NCBI GenBank assembly: GCA_005656395.1
Contig: SRSI01000050.1
Location: 1,054,001-1,118,000, forward strand
Reading direction: 5' to 3'
Length of the DNA: 64,000 nt
Source: Strongyloides papillosus
Lineage: Eukaryota > Nematoda > Chromadorea > Rhabditida > Strongyloididae
Below the pieces are notes generated by a model, which had not been told where the DNA came from, did not search any database, and was given only the letters and a program-made list of their open reading frames with translations. Numbering within the stretch: the stretch's first letter is position 1; the number at the start of each line of letters is the position of its first letter. This document shows, piece after piece, positions 58,271 to 64,000 of this stretch. Made by a program: the position numbers and the translations under genes.

Positions 58271-59243
58271 TTATTTCTGATAAGAGATTCTAATAGAAAT
58301 TTTGTTATTAATTTTTTTAGAACATCCCAAAATAATTTTCAAAGCTTTTCTTAGTTCATCACTAAAAATTTAGTTTTATTTAAATATAATCGTTGATAAA
58401 CTGCGCTTACCATGAATAAATAAGAAAATAGAAATCCCCAACGATTGTTAAATCTAATGCCACAACATGGAGAAAGTAAATTGTATGAATAAAAAATTGA
58501 ATTTCATATTTTACAGCAATAAAGGTACAAACAAAGAAAGCCTCAACAAGTAATAAAGTTATAAAAACAAAAATTGAGTAAACAATATAATATAATTCTT
58601 TTTTGTGTTTTTTGCCAATTTGGTTATGCTTCTTCAAAGTTAAAATAGCTACTACGTTGAAAATACACGTTACAATGGAAATGATTCCAAATAAAACCAT
58701 TTGATAAAAGATTTGGTAATAAATTTCATTTTTAGATATCAAAGATGGGGCAAAGTAACCATATGGATCAGTTTTTATGTATCTTGCATTGAATAGAATA
58801 TTCCCAAGTCCAACTATTGTAGATAATATGATGAATGATAATAATATAAAAATAACTTTGGATTTTGAAAAATAAGAGTTATACAATAAAGGATATTTAA
58901 CAGCTATACATCTATTTATACTAATTAAAAGAGTTATAAGAAACATAAATGTTGCTTGTTGTGTTACCAAAATATAGAAGGTTGTTGCCGTCCAATTATT
59001 GTTTTCCAAAAAACTATTATAAAATCCCCATTTAGGTAATTTAAAAAATATAAAATTAGTTATTACAAAAATAATTTCATTAATTAATTTACAAACAATT
59101 ATTATATAAAATTGTGTATTAAAATTAACATTTTTATTTTTGATTTCTTTAATCATAACATATATAGACAATATCATTAGAAGCATTGATGGTATTTTAT
59201 ACATAAACTGAATAATTTCGACAATCAAACTTATATCAACCAT
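58271..59243 (-). CDS. Serpentine receptor, array gene 9 (NRC variant)
   Basis: Exon 1 is 58411-59243, the intron 58362-58410, exon 2 58271-58361; 307 residues. It is nearly the twin of gene 2, with the same NRC in place of NRY, the same KYPLLYNSYFSKSKV and YIKTDPYGY. It lacks the loop cysteine of gene 2 (GYFAPSL here). The flanks resemble those of gene 2 too (TTGAAAAGATAATTCTATATATTC upstream in both), which indicates a block duplication or conversion across six intervening genes. Confidence 0.85.
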
Positions 59244-60116
59244 TTTGAAAAGATAATTCTATATATTCCCTAAAAAAGTTTCTCGCGAATCTATAAAAAT
59301 TATTGATACTAAAGTAATGTTGTTAATCATTTTTCAACTGATATTTACAGAAAAAAACATAATTTATGGCTCGATGTGATTAATTTAATCACATTAACCT
59401 TTGCTTAATTAACAAGTGAAAAAATTCTAGTCTTATTAAAACCAAAAAAAATTATTTTGATTTTGAAATATTAATAAATTTAGAAAAATCACTATATTTT
59501 TAAGCAAATGCTTTATTAGAAACGTCATAACTCTATTAATCTACACACTTTAACCTAAAAGTCTATTAATAATTTTAGAATTGTTACATATTAAAAATTT
59601 TTATGTCTCAGAAAATAAATTAATGTAGAAAAATTTTTATAGAAAAATATTTATTCACTAAGAAATTTATTTTAAATTTTATGCGTTTCACCTAATAAAT
59701 AGTTACTCCTTTATTTAACACAACTTCAAAAACACGACCATGATACAACAATATAATTTAATTAACAATATCTATATATAATACCCACCTAAATAATTAA
59801 AACTTATGATAATCATTAATTTTACTTACAGTTCCTTTAGTGGGATTTCACTTTGCTAGTACAATCACAATAAATATAAACACCTTAACTAAGCCTTGAA
59901 TACAAATAATTTATTATCACTCAAGTTATCATTAATTGTATAAAATATATTATGTGTAAAATTATGTCTAATGGGATTTTGAAGGAATGTCTTTTTGTTT
60001 TGATAGCTTGATTATTAGGGAATATGTTCTTAGATTTTAAATATCTAATATTATTTTTACTACAATAAAAAAGTGACGATACAAAATAATCATTTTATTA
60101 TGATATAGTACAACTA

Positions 60117-61162
60117 GGAATATGTACACTAGCCTTAATTGGACAGGGTATTTATTCAAAATGTATATTAGCTTTATTAAAAAATGGGCTAGTCTACACA
60201 CAGAAAAAAAAAAGGACAAATTTTGACAAATCTATCTATAATGCAAAAAAATGTCCCACCATTTTAAAAAATTGAATATTATTCAAATTTTAAAATTATC
60301 AAGCAATAGCAAAAATTTTTAAACAACACAAAATATTGGGTTGTCGCATATATTTTGCCGTTTTTTTACAAAGATATATATGCTTAACTTTTTAAATTAA
60401 TGTGACTTTTTTTAATTTTGATATTTTTTATAACATTATGCCCATTTAGATCTTATCTTGTTTTTTTATTTTATAAAATATTCTATTAAAAGTCAATTTC
60501 ATGTAAAATTATTATTGTTTTAATAAAGATCATTATTCTAAACAACTTATTAACGACAATAAGTTTAAAAATTTCACAACAATAATAAAGAAAAGCAGTA
60601 ATTATTTACTTACACAAAGTATTATTAATTAAAAAGCATTATTTTAGTATTCGTTCTTATTTAAATTAAAATATGTAAAAGTTATTTTTTTATTAGAAAT
60701 AAAAATCCATATTATTTTATAACTTTTAATAAGTTTGACTTTTAAAGATGATTTTTAAGAGACATTTATGAAAAAAATTTAAAGTATCAAATGTGAAAAT
60801 TTCATAAAATACAATTTATAATAATTTAAACTATTGAAAAATATTAAAAAAATGTACTGTAATATGTTAAAAATGTTTTTTATAAAAGTTTTTGCAATTT
60901 TACATAAAATTAAATTTTAATCATATATTTTAAAATGGATTGTAGAAAACAACTTGTATTCTAAAATAAAAATAGTATATTAGAAAAATAGAAACTTATT
61001 TTAATAATTGCCTAACTATTGTTTTAATTTTCCATGTACAAAATAATTGTGATAAAATTATTCGCAAATAAAAAAAATTTGAATTTTATTTGGTGGGACA
61101 AATTTACTACATTTTATGCAAACCTGTGTCCTTTTTTTTTTCTGTGTGTACATCCTCCCCCT
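60117..61162. mobile_element. Small MITE split by a TA-family transposon
   Basis: The left part begins GGAATATGTACACTAGCC. The right part, after the nested transposon, ends TACATCCTCCCCCT. Rejoined, it equals the family seen at 20402 and 51500. Flanks ACAACTA and TCAATTA correspond to the target used at 51492. Confidence 0.7.
60197..61148. mobile_element. TA-family DNA transposon, complete copy, 952 bp
   Basis: It begins CACACAGAAAAAAAAAAGGAC and ends in the inverse TTTTTTTTTTCTGTGTG, with TA on both sides (60195-60196, 61149-61150). It lies in opposite orientation to the other copies. The subterminal sequences AATGTCCCACC and GGTGGGACAAATT are also inverted. TA duplication suggests the Tc1/mariner group. 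No frame long enough for a transposase exists. Confidence 0.85.
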
Positions 61163-61859
61163 CAATTAAAGATAATATTGTTGTTATGATAGTACAATAA
61201 AATTATAATTATAAAATATTATGTTTCTTTTGTTTTTGAAAATAAATTCACCTTTATTCAATAAAAAATATTTTTTTCCAATCTCCTTTAATTGATGTAA
61301 TAGAAAAAAATATAATACTTCTTTTATACATGTTAAAACATTTACTATGAATATTAGTAATAATAATAATATTTATATTATGCGTCGGTGTTGTTTATAC
61401 TTTTGGTTTTTAATAATCTCATTTTTTTTAATCCGTCTTGAAATCTTTATGTACTGCAGGATGTCATAGTGCAAGCATTATTTTTAATATGTTTAATTTT
61501 TTAACAGTTAAATAATAACACTATTTAAAAACTAATAAAGATATATAGAATTTAACCTATAAACTGTTTTTTTGTAAAATAGTGAATTAACATAGCTAAA
61601 CAATTACAAGAAGTTTCTTCGCATTACAAAATATATATTATATTTAGTCATTAAAATTGTTAATTTTCGTAAATAAATTAATTTTTTACAAACTTCAAAT
61701 TACCCCTAAGAATCAAAATATGCATATAATTTATTAATAAAAAAATACAATACATATTTTGAAATTAAATATTTATTTTCTAGTAAATACCTAATTAAAT
61801 TATTGACAACATAAATATAATTGCTCATCAAGAAAAATTGATCATAATCAGAATATATC

Positions 61860-62260
61860 AGATTCCATTAATCTTTTGTTAAAGGTTTCTTACGTTTACA
61901 AATCGCTTTTGTGATTAATTATGGTGTAACAAAAGTTATGGTCATAGATTAACGTTTATTAATACCTTCAAGAGCATTACCGTTCTTCTTTTCAACTTAA
62001 ACATTCAACTTTATATCTGGGTATATTTGGAAAAATAACTGGCCTAAAACATCTACTGTTTCGCCCATTGGATTATACAAACTATATAATCCAAGCTTAC
62101 CCAATATTTTTATCTCAAATATCATAACTGCTACAATTTGGTCTATGTCAAAGTTTTTTAGTAAATAATCCTCAAAGTTTTCTTCAAGATCCTTTAAATT
62201 AGTTTTTCGAGTAACCAACGTGCTGAGCTTGTCGCTCCTTGTGTATTTTCATTATTAAAA
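61860..62260 (-). pseudogene. Second array family, decayed copy
   Basis: TRKTNLKDLEENFEDYLLKN, FDIDQIVAVMIFEIKILGKL and GETVDVLGQ can be read from about 62218, after which the frame is lost near 62000. The 3' third persists only as scattered similarity (VTPxLITKAICKRKKP-like text near 61880-61940). Confidence 0.45.
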
Positions 62261-62441
62261 GATGAAAAATTAAAAATAACTTTGTGATGAAATTTTTATC
62301 TCTACTATGTGTTAATAATATTTAATTTATACAAAAAAATAAATAAATACAAAAATTTTAATGCACTTTCTTAAAGTTTTGTAAATAAAGTTGATATAGT
62401 AGAAAAAAAATATTAATGTATTTAAAAATAAGCTACAACTA

Positions 62442-63381
62442 CACACAAAAAAAAAATGGGACACACATTTGTGTAAAATGTAATAAATTTGTCCCACCTA
62501 ATAAAATTTGAATTTTCTTGATTTGCGATAATTTTAACGCAATTATTTTTTACAAAAAAATCAAGGCAATAATTAAAATAAATTTTTATATTTTATTGTA
62601 TTTATTTTAAAACTTAAATTATTTTTTACAATACACTTTAAAATACAATATTAGAATTTAACTTATTATAAGATTAAAAAATACTTTTATAAAGAGTATT
62701 TATCGACATATGATAGTATTTTTTAGATATTCTTTAATTGTTTGAATAACTATAAATAAGATTTTTATAAAAAGTTATATTAATCTGATGACTCAACTTT
62801 TTTATACTGTTTTTCAAGATCATCTTTAAAAGTCAAACTGATTAAAAGTTTTAAAACATTATACGTTTTGTTCATAGTAAAAAAATTTCTAAATATTTTA
62901 ATTTAAATAAGAAAAATAGCAAGTACTAAGATAATATTTTCAATAAAGATTACTTTGTATGGTTAGATAATTATCACTCTTTCTTATTGTTGTTGTAAAA
63001 TTTTTAAATTTACTGGTGTTAACGGGTTGTTTAAAAGAATGATTTTTGTTAAAACGTTAACAACTTTACACGAAATTGACTTCTGATAACTCAATTCATA
63101 ATATATTATAAAAACAAATTAGATTCTAAAATAGGTGTAATATTTTTAAAATTTCTAAGATTAAATAAATGTTTCATTACTTCAAAATATTAAAAGTATA
63201 TATTTTTGTAAAAAAACGACCAAATTTATGCGAAAATCTAACATTTTGCGTCATTTAAAACATTTTTGTTGTCGCCTGATATTTTTAAAATTTGAATAAA
63301 TTTTGACATTTCAAAGTGGTGGGACATTTTATTGCATTTTATGTAATAATGTCAAAATTTGTCCCATTTTTTTTTTGTGTG
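62442..63381. mobile_element. TA-family DNA transposon, complete copy, 940 bp
   Basis: It begins CACACAAAAAAAAAATGGG and ends CCCATTTTTTTTTTGTGTG, flanked by TA (62440-62441 and 63382-63383). Sister units show the empty target near CTACAATTGAGAAGG. It has the same orientation as the copies at 36800 and 55231. Confidence 0.85.
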
Positions 63382-63725
63382 TAAGAGGGACTCACAAGAA
63401 AATAATAATTGTTTCTTTATGAATTATCGATTGATGCTTTAGTAAAATTGATTGCATGATTCTTAGAAAAACAGTCAACTATAATTGAAGGTCAATTAGA
63501 AATTTTCGGAAAACATACCAAAGACCTTGTCCTAGAGAATAAAGAATGTAACCATAGGTAAATACTGTACTTGAAACTAACTTCTTCACATTATAAGAAT
63601 AAGATTCTTAGATCGAAATAAGCATCATGTCTGGTTTTGAGAAAATTTATCCAATTTCAGGAGAAATTTAGTACTTTAATTGTCTTTTACAATCGAATTA
63701 TACTTTTTTTAAATTAACAAACAAC

Positions 63726-64000
63726 TTACCTTTGATAAGAAATTTTGATATTAACTTTGTTAATAAACATTTTAGAACACCCAAAAAAAGTTTTCAATGA
63801 CTTTCTTAGTTCATTACTAAAAATTCAATTTTACTTAGACATGAATGTTAAAAATCCGCACTTACCATGAATAAATAAGAAAATAGAAATCCCCAACGGA
63901 TGTTAAATCAAATGCTACAGTATGGAGAAAATAAATTACATAAGCAAATGATTTAATTTCATATTTTACACGAATAATGTTACAAACAAAGAAAACCTCA
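63726..64000 (-). CDS. Serpentine receptor, array gene 10, 3' part only (cut by window end)
   Basis: Exon 2 is 63726-63816, the intron 63817-63865, and exon 1 runs from 63866 past the window edge. Visible residues cover the end of TM6, VKYEIKSF, TM7 (VAFDLTSVGDFYFLIYS) and the tail, ending Tyr-Gln-Arg-stop. Nothing in the visible part is broken. Confidence 0.8.

Larger units (their letters stand above)
59244..63725. other. Spacer between receptor genes 9 and 10
   Basis: It contains AT-rich DNA to 60110, a MITE split by a TA-family transposon (60117-61162), the conserved block near 61450, a second-family relic (61860-62260) and a further TA-family transposon (62442-63381). Confidence 0.65.

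Overview
The window looks like nuclear DNA of a very AT-rich nematode, most likely a member of the Strongyloididae (Strongyloides and relatives). The evidence is base composition, introns of 43-50 nt, a tandem array of serpentine receptors of the nematode Srg-superfamily type, and small secreted proteins resembling the nematode transthyretin-like (TTL) family. The taxon is an inference. No rRNA, tRNA, CRISPR or prokaryotic operon was seen.

Layout. 1-4.9 kb: a 3.45 kb-offset duplication carrying two near-identical two-exon TTL-like genes (563-1065 and 4012-4514). The 3' ends of both are supplied by the end of a TA-flanked DNA transposon. 4.9-8.8 kb: a long-terminal-inverted-repeat (TIR) element that contains a decayed RTE-type non-LTR retrotransposon on the minus strand. 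8.8-17.8 kb: AT-rich DNA with a large inverted duplication (11.8-13.45 kb), a hAT-like non-autonomous element with four internal tandem repeats and an exact 8-bp target-site duplication (TSD) (13891-15227), and a hAT transposase relic (16165-16722). 17.8-20.1 kb: one intact minus-strand gene for a 762-residue type I membrane protein of unknown function. 20.9-21.7 kb: an MSH6-like MutS pseudogene. 22.3-25.7 kb: a young Ty3/Gypsy-type LTR element with identical 194-bp LTRs and one intact Gag-protease-integrase frame, from which reverse transcriptase and RNase H are missing in frame.

26.9-64 kb: a head-to-tail array of nine complete receptor genes and one partial one, all on the minus strand. 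Each has an exon 1 encoding exactly 278 codons up to the splice donor, a short intron (43-50 nt) and a small exon 2 for the cytoplasmic tail. The repeat unit is about 3.2-5 kb. A second, mostly decayed gene-like sequence of unknown function is repeated in every unit about 1 kb downstream of the receptor. Unit length varies mainly because mobile elements landed in the spacers: TA-flanked elements of about 950 bp, a TTAA-flanked piggyBac-like MITE, small MITEs and several solo-LTR-like insertions. Because the units are homologous, each insertion can be delimited against empty sites in sister units.

How it fits together: the working genes are the receptors (probably chemosensory), the 762-aa surface protein and the two TTL-like secreted proteins. 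The rest is mobile DNA and its debris. The most unusual items are the RT-less LTR element with AG...CT termini, the co-duplicated unknown family in the receptor array, the satellite-bearing hAT element, and the transposon-derived C-termini of the TTL-like pair.
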